The notes below the pieces were generated by a model that saw only the letters and a list, made by a program, of their open reading frames with translations, was not told the DNA's origin and searched no databases. Positions 1-8,896 of a DNA stretch of 64,000 nucleotides are shown in pieces; the stretch's first letter is position 1, and the number at the start of each line of letters is the position of its first letter. A program made the position numbers and the translations under genes. The DNA lies in the NCBI GenBank assembly GCA_963735065.1, contig CAVTJL010000006.1, positions 186,001 to 250,000 on the forward strand, given 5' to 3'. The stretch comes from CAVTJL01 sp963735065 (lineage in GTDB: Bacteria; Pseudomonadota; Alphaproteobacteria; Geminicoccales; Geminicoccaceae).

Positions 1-297
1 GATGCGCGCGCGCTGGCGGCGATGCGCGACGACGCCGTCCTCATCAATGCCGCGCGCGGCGGCGTGGTCGACGAGGCGGCTCTTGCCGATGCGCTGCGCG
101 AGGGCAGGCTGGGCGGCGCAGCGCTCGACGTCTTCGAGACGGAGCCGCTGACGGCCGAGGCGGCCAAGCCCTTCGCCGGGCTCGCGAACATCGTGCTGAC
201 GCCGCACATCGCCGGCGTCACGCTCGAGAGCAATGTGCGCGTGTCGAGCCTCATTGCCGAGAAGGTGCGCGAGGCGCTGGCCTCACGGCACGCCTGA
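1..297 (+). CDS. D-2-hydroxyacid dehydrogenase, C-terminal fragment (5' end outside window)
   Basis: The reading frame is open from the first base and stops at 295-297, so only the last 98 residues are visible. They contain the end of the NAD-binding Rossmann domain typical of D-2-hydroxyacid dehydrogenases: LINAARGGVVDE, then GAALDVFETEP, then the PHIAG segment carrying the conserved catalytic histidine. Family members reduce 2-keto acids or oxidise D-2-hydroxy acids with NAD(P), in the cytoplasm. The exact substrate (glyoxylate, phosphoglycerate, others) cannot be read from this end. The gene converges on the HAD phosphatase downstream with only 22 bases between the stops. Confidence 0.85.
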   Translation, partial: DARALAAMRDDAVLINAARGGVVDEAALADALREGRLGGAALDVFETEPLTAEAAKPFAGLANIVLTPHIAGVTLESNVRVSSLIAEKVREALASRHA

Positions 298-319
298 GCG
301 GATCGGCCGAGCGCGCTTC

Positions 320-1195
320 CTACCAGACGAGCCTGGGCAGCACCCAGTCGATGCGGCAGGCGAAGCGCTGGGCCAGGGCGTGCAGGACCTCCTGCAGCGT
401 CACCTCGTCCGGGATCGCGTCCAGCTCATCGGCATGCAGGCCGCCGGCGATGAAGGCGGTGGCGAAGCCCGCATCGGTGGCGCCCTTGATGTCGTGCTCC
501 AGCGAGTCCCCGATGCCGACGATCTGGTCGGGCCGCAGGCCGGGGAGCGCCTCGAGGCAGGCGTCGTAGATGGGCCGGTAGGGCTTGCCCACATAGTCGA
601 CCGTGCCGCCCAGGGCCTCGTAGCGCTCCGCCAGGACGCCCGGAGCGATCACGAGCTGGCCGGGTGCCGGCGCCCGGCGGTCGGGATTGGAGCAGATCGC
701 GGGCAGCCCGCGCGCCGCCGCGGCCTCGAGGACGGGGCCGTAGTCGTCGAGCCCGAGCCGTGGGCTGTCGACCCCGGAGAGGAAGAGGAAGTCCGCGTCT
801 TGGACATCCTCGACCACGGTGATGCCGAGGCCCTGGACGACCGCCCGGTCGCCGTCGCGGGTCAGCAGCAGGCAGCGCTCGCCCAGGCTGTCGAAGGGCG
901 GGCGGGCGCGCTGATGCATGTGCAGCCAGGCGGCCTCGCCCGAGGTCACGACCGCGTCGAACATCGAGAGATCGAAGCCGAGGGTGGCGAGGTGGCGGCG
1001 GCTGTGGTCGGCCCTGCGGCCCGAGTTGGAGAGGAGGACGATGCGCTTGCCCAGCGCATGCAGCCGGGCCAGGGCCTCCGGCGCGCCCGGATAGGGCTCG
1101 TGGCCGTCGTGGAGCACGCCCCACTGGTCGATCACGAAGCCTTCATAGGCATCCGCGCAGGCGGCGAGGCCTTGGATCTGCCGGGGATCGGGCAT
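320..1195 (-). CDS. TIGR01459-type HAD-IIA hydrolase (sugar phosphatase-like)
   Basis: A protein of 291 residues that starts MPDPRQIQG. The open frame extends further upstream, but that extension reads as antisense of the next gene, so the ATG at 1195 is preferred. Motif I is FVIDQWGVLHDG, the D-x-W-G-V variant of the HAD nucleophile motif; motif II is VLLSNSGRRA; the C-terminal GIGDSLEHDIKGA carries the acidic Mg-binding residues. This pattern matches the HAD subfamily IIA hypothetical group related to NagD and pyridoxal phosphatases, so a soluble phosphatase on a small phosphorylated metabolite is expected. The substrate is unknown. It is divergent from the indolepyruvate oxidoreductase. 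Confidence 0.85.
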   Translation of the reverse strand: MPDPRQIQGLAACADAYEGFVIDQWGVLHDGHEPYPGAPEALARLHALGKRIVLLSNSGRRADHSRRHLATLGFDLSMFDAVVTSGEAAWLHMHQRARPPFDSLGERCLLLTRDGDRAVVQGLGITVVEDVQDADFLFLSGVDSPRLGLDDYGPVLEAAAARGLPAICSNPDRRAPAPGQLVIAPGVLAERYEALGGTVDYVGKPYRPIYDACLEALPGLRPDQIVGIGDSLEHDIKGATDAGFATAFIAGGLHADELDAIPDEVTLQEVLHALAQRFACRIDWVLPRLVW

Positions 1196-1380
1196 GGGGC
1201 AGGGATTCTCCGAGCAGGCCGTCCTGGAAGCGCGTGCCTTCCTAGGCCAGCGGGCGCCGGCGCTCAATCCTTGCCGGCCCGCAGATCGGCGCGCCGCCGG
1301 CTCCTCGAGTGCTCGCATCCGGCCAACCCAGGGTCTATGTGACAAGGAGACAAGAGGTTCAGCAGGGAGACGGTCCGGCC

Positions 1381-4300
1381 TTGGCACTGCTCCGCGAGGT
1401 CACCCTCGACGACAAGTACACGCTGGAACGCGGGCCGGTCTTCATGACCGGCATCCAGGCGCTGGTGCGGCTGCCGATGATGCAGCGGCGGCTCGACCTC
1501 GCCGCCGGGCGCAATACGGCTGGCTACATCACCGGCTATCGGGGCTCGCCTCTGGGCGGCTACGACCAGCAGCTGGCACGCGCCAAGACGCTGCTGGCCG
1601 AGCATCACGTGATCCACCAGCCGGGCGTGAACGAGGATCTGGCCGCGACGGCGTGCCAGGGCACCCAGCAGGTGGGGCTCCAGGGCGGCGCCAACTATGA
1701 CGGCGTCTTCGCCATCTGGTACGGCAAGGGCCCCGGCGTCGACCGCTCGGGCGATGCCATCCGGCACGGCAATCTCTTCGGCACGCATCCGAAGGGAGGC
1801 GTGCTGCTTCTCCTGGGCGACGATCACATCTGCGAATCGAGCACCACGGCGCACCAGAGCGAGTACGCCATGGTCGACGCGATGGTGCCGATCCTGAACC
1901 CGTCGGGCGTGCAGGAGATCCTGGAGCACGGCCTTTTCGGCATCGCCATGTCCCGCTTCTCGGGCGCGTGGGTGTCGCTCAAGTGCATTCACGACACGGT
2001 GGAGAGCACGGCCTCGGTCGATATCGACCCCGACCGCATGATCGTGCGGCTGCCGGAGGACTACGTCCCGCCCGAAGGCGGGCTGAACATCAAAATTCCG
2101 GCCGAGGTGCCCTGGCCGCCGATGGCGCTCGAGGTCGAGCGGCTGCTGCACACGCAAAAGCTCGAGGCCGCCAAGGCCTTCGCCCGTGCCAATGGGCTCG
2201 ACCGCATCGTCCTGGGCGGCGAGGGCGCATGGCTCGGCGTCGTCACGGCCGGCAAGGCCTGGATGGACGTGGTGACGGCGCTCGACGATCTGGGGATCGA
2301 CGATGCGCGTGCCCGGGCGCTCGGGCTGCGCGTCTACAAGCCGGCCCTGACCTGGCCGCTCGAGCCGCAGATGCTGGAGCGTGCGGTGCAGGGGCTCGAC
2401 CTCGTCATGGTGGTCGAGGAGAAGCGCCCGCTGATCGAGGGGCAGATCAAGGAGCTGCTCTACGCAGCGCCTAAGCGGCCCCGCGTGATCGGCAAGCAGG
2501 ACGAGCGGGGGCAGCCGCTCCTTCCCTCCCACGGCTCGCTCGACAGCAACGCCGTGGCGCTGGCGATCGCCCGGCGTCTCGTGGAGCGCACGGGCGATCC
2601 GGAGCTCGAGGCCCGCCTGGGCGAGCTCGAGGCCCGCGCCCTGGCGGCACGGCAGGTGACGCCGGGGCTCGCAAGGCTGCCCTGGTTCTGCCCGGGCTGC
2701 CCGCACAACAGCTCGACCAAGGTGCCCGAGGGCAGCATGGCGGTGGCCGGCATCGGCTGCCACTTCATGGCGACCTGGATGGGGCGGCAGACGCTGGGCT
2801 TCACCCAGATGGGCGGGGAGGGTGCCTCCTGGCTCGGCATCGCACCCTTCACCAAGCGGCCGCACGTCTTCCAGAACATCGGCGACGGCACCTTCTATCA
2901 CTCGGGCTCGCTCGCCATCCGTGCCGCCAAGGCGGCCGGCGCCAACATCACCTTCAAGATCCTCTTCAACGACGCGGTCGCGATGACCGGCGGCCAGAAG
3001 ATGGAGACGGGCAACCTCTCGGTGCCGCAGATCGCCCGGCTGCTCGAGGCGGAAGGCGTGGGCGAGATCGCCGTCGTCACCGACGAGCCGGGAAAATATC
3101 CGCTGGGCGCCGGCTTCCCGCACGGCGTGCTGGTCCAGCACCGGGACGAGATGGACGCGGTGCAGCGCCGGCTGCGCGAGATCCCGGGTGTGACGGCCAT
3201 CATCTACGATCAGACCTGCGCCGCCGAGAAGCGCCGCCGCCGCAAGCGCGGCGCCTATCCCGACCCGGACGAGCGCGTCGTCATCAACGAGCTCGTCTGC
3301 GAGGGCTGCGGCGATTGCGGGGTGCAGTCGAACTGCGTCGCCATCCAGCCCGTCGAGACCGAGCTGGGCCGCAAGCGCCGCATCGACCAGTCCGGCTGCA
3401 ACAAGGATTTTTCCTGCCTCAAGGGCTTTTGTCCGTCGTTCGTCACGGTCAAAGGAGGAAAGCTCCGCCGCGGCACCGAGGCGGCGCGCGAGGCCCCGTT
3501 TCCGCTTCTGCCCGAGCCTGCCCTGCCGGCGCTGGACGCCCCCTATGGCATCGTCGTCACCGGCATCGGCGGAACGGGCGTCATCACGATCGCTGCCCTC
3601 CTCGGCATGGCGGCGCATCTCGAGGGCAAGGGCTGCAGCGCGCTCGACATGCTGGGGCTGGCGCAGAAGGGGGGTGCGGTTCTCTCGCATCTGAAGCTCG
3701 CACCTTCGCCTGAGCTCACCGGCTCGCCGCGCATCGCCGGGGGCACCGCCCGGCTTCTGCTCGGCTGCGACATGGTGGTGGCGGCCGGACGGAGCGCGCT
3801 GCCGACGGTGGCGCAGGGCAGGACGCGCGTCGTCCTCAATCTCGAGCAGACCATGACCGGGGCCTTCACCGGCAACCCCGACCTCGCCTTTCCCGCCGAC
3901 GACACCGTCGGCCGGGTGCGACGCGCGGCCGGGCCCGAGGCGGTCGATCTCGTGGATGCGAGCCGGCTTGCGCGCCGGCTTCTGGGCGATGCCATCGGCG
4001 CCAATCTGCTGATGGTGGGCTATGCGTGGCAGAAGGGGCTGCTGCCGCTGTCGCGCGAGGCGATCGAGCGCGCGATCGAGATCAACGGCGTCGCCGTCGC
4101 CTTCAACAAGGCGGCCTTCCTTTGGGGCCGTCGCGCCGCCCACGACCTCGCGGCGGTCGAGACGGTGGCGCGCGCCGGCGAGACGCCGCGGCCACGCTCG
4201 CGCTCGCTGGGCGAGCTGATCGACCAGCGTGCCGCCTTCCTGACGGACTATCAGGATGCCGCGTGGGCCGGGCGCTATCGCCAGACCGTGGAGCGGGTGC

Positions 4301-4863
4301 GGGCGCGGGAGACGGCCGTCATGCCGGGCAGCAGCGCGCTCACCGAGGCGGTTGCGCGCAACCTCTTCAAGCTGATGTCCTACAAGGACGAGTACGAGGT
4401 GGCGCGGCTCTACACGGACGGTGCCTTCGAGCGACAGCTCGCGGCCGAGTTCGAGAGCTGGGACCGGCTCGAGGTCCATCTGGCCCCGCCGCTGCTGGCC
4501 GATCGGGATCCCACCTCGGGACATCTCCGCAAGCGCCGGTACGGCCCCTGGATGCTCAAGGCTTTCGGCCTGATGGCGCGGCTGCGGCGGTTGCGCGGGA
4601 CGCCCTTCGACATCTTCGGGCGGACCGCCGAGCGTCGCATGGAGCGCCGGCTGATCGCCGAGTACGAGGCCATGCTGGATGAGGTCCTGGCCTCGCTCAC
4701 CCCTGCGAGCCACGAGGCCGCCGTGGCGCTCGCCGGCCTGCCCGCCGAGATTCGCGGCTTCGGTCACGTGAAGGAGGCGAACCTCGCCCGGGCCGAGGCG
4801 AGGAAGACGGAACTCCTGGCAGAGCTTCGCAACGCCGACGCGGCGCTTCGCGCGGCCGAGTGA
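1381..4863 (+). CDS. Indolepyruvate:ferredoxin oxidoreductase, fused alpha-beta form
   Basis: About 1160 residues. It oxidatively decarboxylates aryl or branched 2-keto acids to acyl-CoA while reducing ferredoxin. From N to C terminus: a pyrimidine-binding TPP domain opening LREVTLDDKYTLERG and GYRGSPLGGYDQQL; a TPP pyrophosphate domain with WFCPGCPHNSS and NIGDGTFYHSG; a cysteine-rich block ELVCEGCGDCG...CNKDFSCLKGFC that can bind Fe-S clusters; a gamma-type domain with GIVVTGIGGTGVITIAALLG; and a C-terminal helical DUF6537-like region (LFKLMSYKDEYEVARLY). The frame is open from a GTG at 1309, but family proteins begin near LREVTL, and a TTG at 1381 follows a GGGAGA ribosome-binding motif. 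The start is therefore an inference. Confidence 0.93.
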   Translation: MALLREVTLDDKYTLERGPVFMTGIQALVRLPMMQRRLDLAAGRNTAGYITGYRGSPLGGYDQQLARAKTLLAEHHVIHQPGVNEDLAATACQGTQQVGLQGGANYDGVFAIWYGKGPGVDRSGDAIRHGNLFGTHPKGGVLLLLGDDHICESSTTAHQSEYAMVDAMVPILNPSGVQEILEHGLFGIAMSRFSGAWVSLKCIHDTVESTASVDIDPDRMIVRLPEDYVPPEGGLNIKIPAEVPWPPMALEVERLLHTQKLEAAKAFARANGLDRIVLGGEGAWLGVVTAGKAWMDVVTALDDLGIDDARARALGLRVYKPALTWPLEPQMLERAVQGLDLVMVVEEKRPLIEGQIKELLYAAPKRPRVIGKQDERGQPLLPSHGSLDSNAVALAIARRLVERTGDPELEARLGELEARALAARQVTPGLARLPWFCPGCPHNSSTKVPEGSMAVAGIGCHFMATWMGRQTLGFTQMGGEGASWLGIAPFTKRPHVFQNIGDGTFYHSGSLAIRAAKAAGANITFKILFNDAVAMTGGQKMETGNLSVPQIARLLEAEGVGEIAVVTDEPGKYPLGAGFPHGVLVQHRDEMDAVQRRLREIPGVTAIIYDQTCAAEKRRRRKRGAYPDPDERVVINELVCEGCGDCGVQSNCVAIQPVETELGRKRRIDQSGCNKDFSCLKGFCPSFVTVKGGKLRRGTEAAREAPFPLLPEPALPALDAPYGIVVTGIGGTGVITIAALLGMAAHLEGKGCSALDMLGLAQKGGAVLSHLKLAPSPELTGSPRIAGGTARLLLGCDMVVAAGRSALPTVAQGRTRVVLNLEQTMTGAFTGNPDLAFPADDTVGRVRRAAGPEAVDLVDASRLARRLLGDAIGANLLMVGYAWQKGLLPLSREAIERAIEINGVAVAFNKAAFLWGRRAAHDLAAVETVARAGETPRPRSRSLGELIDQRAAFLTDYQDAAWAGRYRQTVERVRARETAVMPGSSALTEAVARNLFKLMSYKDEYEVARLYTDGAFERQLAAEFESWDRLEVHLAPPLLADRDPTSGHLRKRRYGPWMLKAFGLMARLRRLRGTPFDIFGRTAERRMERRLIAEYEAMLDEVLASLTPASHEAAVALAGLPAEIRGFGHVKEANLARAEARKTELLAELRNADAALRAAE

Positions 4864-4956
4864 CGGCTTCTTGACCCTCGGCCGGCCCATGCGGTGGTGC
4901 CGGCCGGGTCAGGCATCCGCTTGACGGCGCCGCGCGCGCGCTGGCAGGCGGGCAAC

Positions 4957-5433
4957 GTGCCAGTCACTCACGACGCTCACCTCTTCCTCGCGTCTCTGCC
5001 GCCGGCGGGGTCGCTCTTGGCGCTCGACCTCTCGAAGCGGCGCATGGGGCTCGCCGGCACCGATGCGGGGCGCCGTCTGGTCACGCCGCTCACGACACAC
5101 GAGCGTCGAGGCTTCGGCGCCGATGTCGACCGGCTGCGGCGCGTCGCCCTCGAGCGCGGCGTCGCGGGGCTGGTGGTGGGATGGCCGCTCAACATGGACG
5201 GCAGCGTGGGCCCTCGGGCTCAGGCCTGCCGCGACTGGGCCGGCGCCTTTGCCAAGGCGCTGGACCTGCCGGCGCTGCTGCAGGACGAGCGGCTGACGAG
5301 CGCTGCCGTCGAGTTCGCGATCGAGGAGGGCCGCCTGCCGCGCCAGCGCCCGGGGGCGCCCCTCGACCACTATGCGGCGGCCGTCATTCTCGAGGACGCG
5401 CTGCGCGCTCTGGCGCACGCGGCCGGGCCGTGA
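4957..5433 (+). CDS. ruvX: Holliday junction resolvase-like RuvX (YqgF)
   Basis: A cytoplasmic RNase H-fold protein of the YqgF/RuvX family, about 158 residues from the GTG at 4957 (upstream in-frame TTG 4921 and GTG 4894 are possible). The motifs are LALDLSKRRMGLAG with the first catalytic aspartate, VVGWPLNMDGSVG, and QDERLTSAAVE with a catalytic glutamate. The final aspartate is in LDHYAAAVIL. The family is linked to 16S rRNA 5' processing and Holliday junction resolution. It lies 93 bases after the oxidoreductase. Confidence in family is high; the start codon is less certain. Confidence 0.88.
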   Translation: MPVTHDAHLFLASLPPAGSLLALDLSKRRMGLAGTDAGRRLVTPLTTHERRGFGADVDRLRRVALERGVAGLVVGWPLNMDGSVGPRAQACRDWAGAFAKALDLPALLQDERLTSAAVEFAIEEGRLPRQRPGAPLDHYAAAVILEDALRALAHAAGP

Positions 5434-5540
5434 GAGAGAGCAGCGTGGCGGACGCGAACCAAGCTTCACTTGATCTTCATTCGTCGCTGACCTCCTTCCG
5501 CGGCAACAAGACCTCATAACCCGACAAGGCCGGAGCCTCC

Positions 5541-7343
5541 ATGCCGACCAACCTGCTCGCCCGACTGACGGAGACGAAGAGCCTGCTCGGCAAGCTCTGG
5601 CATCTGACGAAGCCTTACTGGTTCGCCCGCGACAAGGCGGAGATCAAGCTGTTCCGGCTCAGCTTCCATGTGCCGGAGCGCTGGATTGCCTGGTCCCTTC
5701 TCGTCGTCATCATCACGGCCAGCATCGCCTCGGTGTACATGTCGAAGCTCTTCAACGACTGGTACGGGCGCTTCTATGACGCCCTGCAGCACAAGCAGGC
5801 GGCCGCCTACTATCACGAGCTCTGGTATTTCACCGTGCTCGCCTTCATCTACATCGTCGTCGCCGTCTATCAGATCTGGCTGCAGCAGCTTTTGACGATC
5901 CGCTGGCGGCGCTGGCTCACGGACATCTACTACCGCGACTGGCTCTCGGACCGCACCTACTACCGCATGGAGCTGACCAACGGCGGCACCGACAATCCCG
6001 AGCAGCGCATCCAGCAGGATGTCGGCACCTTCACCAGCCAGACCCTCTCGATCGCGCTCGGGCTTCTTTCCAACGTCATGACGCTGGTGACGTTCTCGGT
6101 CATTCTCTGGGGGCTCTCGGGGAGCCTCGCGATCCCGTTCCTGGGTGGGCTCGAGATCCCCGGCTACATGTTCTGGGCGGCGCTCGTCTACGCCGTCTTC
6201 GGCTCCTACCTGACCTACTGGGTCGGCCGGCCGCTGGTGCGCATCAACTTCATGCTCGAGCGCTACAACGCCGATTTCCGTTTCCAGATGAGCCGCGTCC
6301 GCGAGCATGCCGAGAGCGTGGCCCTCTACAATGGCGAGGGCGACGAGACGCGCCGGCTCCGGGGCGCCTTCGGCAGGATCTATCAGACCTGGTGGGCGCT
6401 CATGACCTACAACAAGCGCCTCATGTGGCTGACCTCCTTCTACGGTCAGGCCGCCGTCGTCTTCCCGTTCCTCGTGGGAGCGCCACGCTACCTCGCCGGC
6501 CAGATCCAGCTGGGCGCCCTGATGCAGATCGTCAGCGCCTTCGGGCAGGTGCAGGGCTCGCTGTCGTGGTTCGTGAACTCGTTCGCCGATCTGGCGAGCT
6601 GGAAGGCCACCGTCGACCGGTTGACGACCTTCGCCGACAACATGGCGGCGGCGAAGAAGGCCCAGGCGACCGAGCACGGCTTCGATCGGGAAACCGGAGC
6701 CGCGGGCGTGCTGAGCCTCGCCAGCGCGCAGGTGAGGTTGCCGGAGGGCCAGGTGATCCTGAAGGACCTCGATCTCGAGATCGACCGTGGGGACAGGGTC
6801 GTCCTGCAGGGCCCCTCCGGCAGCGGCAAGACGACGCTCTTCAGGGTCCTGGCCGGCCTTTGGCCGTTCGGCAGCGGGCGCATCCGGCTGCCGGCCGGGG
6901 CGCGCACGCTCTTTCTGCCGCAAAAGCCCTACCTCCCGACCGGCACCCTTCGGGAGGTGCTGAGCTATCCCGACCGTCCCGACGCCCACGCCGACGACAA
7001 TCTGCGCCAGGCGCTCGAGGCCGTCCGGCTCCCGCACCTCCGCAACCGCCTGGGCGACGTCGAGAGCTGGTCGATGACGCTGTCGCCGGGCGAGCAGCAG
7101 CGCCTGGCCTTTGCCCGGGCCTTCCTGTTCAAGCCCGACTGGATCTTCCTCGACGAGGCGACCTCGGCGCTTGACGATCAGGTCGAGGCGCTTCTCTACA
7201 CCACCCTGCGCGAGCGGCTGCCCAATGCCACCGTCGTCAGCATCGCCCACAAGGCGTCGGTGGCGCGCTTCCATGATCGCCGCATCGTGATCGATCCGGC
7301 GACGGGGACCGTTCATCCGCAGGCGATAGGAAGCGTCGCCTAG
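5541..7343 (+). CDS. ABC transporter, fused membrane and ATPase domains (SbmA/BacA-YddA type)
   Basis: A 600-residue inner-membrane half transporter. Residues about 1-390 form an ABC_membrane_2 / SbmA-BacA-like domain with several hydrophobic helices (for example WSLLVVIITASIASVYM and YFTVLAFIYIVVAVY) and the family signature FNDWYGRFYDALQ. Residues about 395-590 form an ATPase with Walker A GPSGSGKTTL, signature LSPGEQQRLAFAR and Walker B WIFLDEATSALD. It resembles E. coli YddA and peroxisomal ABCD transporters and would work as a homodimer, probably on long-chain acyl compounds, a vitamin or peptides; the substrate cannot be told. It starts at ATG 5541 after a 107-base spacer and is monocistronic. 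Confidence 0.9.
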   Translation: MPTNLLARLTETKSLLGKLWHLTKPYWFARDKAEIKLFRLSFHVPERWIAWSLLVVIITASIASVYMSKLFNDWYGRFYDALQHKQAAAYYHELWYFTVLAFIYIVVAVYQIWLQQLLTIRWRRWLTDIYYRDWLSDRTYYRMELTNGGTDNPEQRIQQDVGTFTSQTLSIALGLLSNVMTLVTFSVILWGLSGSLAIPFLGGLEIPGYMFWAALVYAVFGSYLTYWVGRPLVRINFMLERYNADFRFQMSRVREHAESVALYNGEGDETRRLRGAFGRIYQTWWALMTYNKRLMWLTSFYGQAAVVFPFLVGAPRYLAGQIQLGALMQIVSAFGQVQGSLSWFVNSFADLASWKATVDRLTTFADNMAAAKKAQATEHGFDRETGAAGVLSLASAQVRLPEGQVILKDLDLEIDRGDRVVLQGPSGSGKTTLFRVLAGLWPFGSGRIRLPAGARTLFLPQKPYLPTGTLREVLSYPDRPDAHADDNLRQALEAVRLPHLRNRLGDVESWSMTLSPGEQQRLAFARAFLFKPDWIFLDEATSALDDQVEALLYTTLRERLPNATVVSIAHKASVARFHDRRIVIDPATGTVHPQAIGSVA

Positions 7344-7373
7344 GCCCCAGGCCTCGGGCCGTCATGGCGGGGA

Positions 7374-7949
7374 TCAGTCGTGCAGCTCCCTCGGGATCGC
7401 CGGACCGAGGGAGAAGCCCCTGAAGGTGACCTCGAAGCCTCGTCGCTGCGGCGAGCAGCACATCATGCCCACGTCGATGAGGCGGGACGGCGGCAGGTAG
7501 GCGAGGCGCACCATGGCCCAGCGCTTGTCCTCGACGTCGTAGTACTGCACGCGGATGGCCTCGGCGTGGCGCGTCAGGCGCAGCCTCACGCCGTCGGGGC
7601 CGGAGGGGATCTTGAGCAGCGACCAGTCCGACCGATCGTTGGTGACGACGACCGAGAAATAGGCGTGGCCATCGGTGAGCTCGATGCCGCACTTCACCCA
7701 ATGCGCCTCGCCGAGGCGGGCCATCAGCCCTGCCTGGTCGTAGAGCGCCTCGTATCGCCCCTCGACGGTCACCTCGGCGCTGAAATCGCCCTCGGCCTGC
7801 CGGTGCAGGAAATGGCCGTTGTCGTGCCGGAAGCCATAGAAGGTGTCGCGCCAGAAGTCGGTCTTCTCGCCGGTCACGACGTGATAGCCGCTCTCGTCCT
7901 CGCGAAAGGCGGCGGGCGGGTTCAGCCATGACAGCTTCGTGGTCGTCAT
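7374..7949 (-). CDS. DUF1349 domain protein (concanavalin A-like fold)
   Basis: A protein of 191 residues with the DUF1349 pattern: WLNPPAAF near the start, TDFWRDTFYGF, then QAGLMARLGEAHWVKCGIE and FSVVVTNDRSDWS, and a C-terminal IDVGMMCCSPQRRGFEVTF. The family forms a beta-sandwich related to concanavalin A-like lectins and includes yeast Ree1, a regulator of enolase. The biochemical role is unknown. No signal peptide is visible, so it is probably cytoplasmic. It converges with the ABC transporter and sits just downstream of the esterase/TRAP block on the same strand, separated by 62 bases. Confidence 0.8.
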   Translation of the reverse strand: MTTTKLSWLNPPAAFREDESGYHVVTGEKTDFWRDTFYGFRHDNGHFLHRQAEGDFSAEVTVEGRYEALYDQAGLMARLGEAHWVKCGIELTDGHAYFSVVVTNDRSDWSLLKIPSGPDGVRLRLTRHAEAIRVQYYDVEDKRWAMVRLAYLPPSRLIDVGMMCCSPQRRGFEVTFRGFSLGPAIPRELHD

Positions 7950-8011
7950 TGCGGGGAGGTCCTGTCTGGATGGGCGATGCTGGCCAAGGAGGGCCCGTTC
8001 CCGGGAAGCGG

Positions 8012-8890
8012 TCAGGGCGATCCCGGCATGGGTAGCTTACCGTTCAGCCAGACGAGAGACACGGGCAGGATGGCCTGCCAGAAGCCCCATTCGTGGCCGC
8101 CGTCGAGGATGCGGAGGTCGACGGCGAGCCCGGCCTTGCGCAGCCTGTCGGTGAGTGCCGTCGTCGAGCGCCAGGCGCCGAAGCGGTCGTCGTCGCCTGC
8201 CGCGAGGAAGATCGGCGGCGGCTGCGGCAGGCGGGCCACGCTGGCGATGAGCGCCGCGTTTTCCGGGCTCTCGGCCCGAAAGGTGCGGCCGTCGAAGGGA
8301 CGCCCGAAGCTGCCCTGAAAGATCTGCTCCTGCCCCGGCGTGAGGGTCGTCTCGTCCGTCACGTGTGACCAGAGCGCCGAGCTCAGCGCGATGATCGCTG
8401 CATAGGTCTCCGGGTGCTCGAAGCCCAGCCTCAAGGCGCCGAAGCCGCCCATGGAGAGGCCGCCGATGGCGCGCCCCCCGCGGTCGGCGATCGTGCGGTA
8501 GGTGGTGTCGATATGGCGGACGAGGTCGACGGCGGTGGCCGTGGCGTAGTCGCCGGGCCCGCCGCGCGCTTTCGAGTCGACATACCAGCTCGTGTCGCCG
8601 GCGGGTGTCACGATCAGGAGCGGGCGGATCGCTCCGGTGCTGATGAGCGGATCCACGATCCGGGCGAGGTGGGCGTCGTCCGGCCAGTCATGCTCGTTTC
8701 CGCCGACGCCGTGCAGGAGATAGAGGACGGGATAGCGACGCGTGGCGTCGTCGGCGTAGTGGGGCGGCAGATAGAGCCCGTAACGCAGGGGTGCCCCCAA
8801 CGCCGGGCTCTCGAGCTGCTCGAACCTGACCTCGGCCGCGGCCCCGAGCGGGGCCAGAAGGAGGGCGGCCAGGACGAGCAGCGCCCGCAT
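8012..8890 (-). CDS. Secreted alpha/beta-hydrolase, esterase D family
   Basis: 292 residues with an N-terminal signal peptide (MRALLVLAALLLAPLGAAA, cleavage after AAA likely), so it should act in the periplasm. The core is a putative esterase (Pfam Esterase) domain: YPVLYLLHGVGGNEHDW gives the oxyanion strand, GGLSMGGFGALR holds the nucleophile serine, and ILDGGHEWGFW holds the catalytic histidine. The family cleaves carboxyl esters such as feruloyl or acetyl esters, or enterobactin-like esters. It begins 6 bases after the TRAP large permease stop, so it is probably translated with the transporter and may release the transported acid from an ester outside the cytoplasmic membrane. That link is an inference. 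Confidence 0.83.
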   Translation of the reverse strand: MRALLVLAALLLAPLGAAAEVRFEQLESPALGAPLRYGLYLPPHYADDATRRYPVLYLLHGVGGNEHDWPDDAHLARIVDPLISTGAIRPLLIVTPAGDTSWYVDSKARGGPGDYATATAVDLVRHIDTTYRTIADRGGRAIGGLSMGGFGALRLGFEHPETYAAIIALSSALWSHVTDETTLTPGQEQIFQGSFGRPFDGRTFRAESPENAALIASVARLPQPPPIFLAAGDDDRFGAWRSTTALTDRLRKAGLAVDLRILDGGHEWGFWQAILPVSLVWLNGKLPMPGSP

Positions 8891-8896
8891 GGGCGG

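Noticed and set aside
1264..4890. Very long open frame on the minus strand opposite the indolepyruvate oxidoreductase
   Set aside because: It mirrors a well-conserved gene on the plus strand, has low-complexity Arg/Ala/Gly composition and no domain; such shadows are expected at this GC content.
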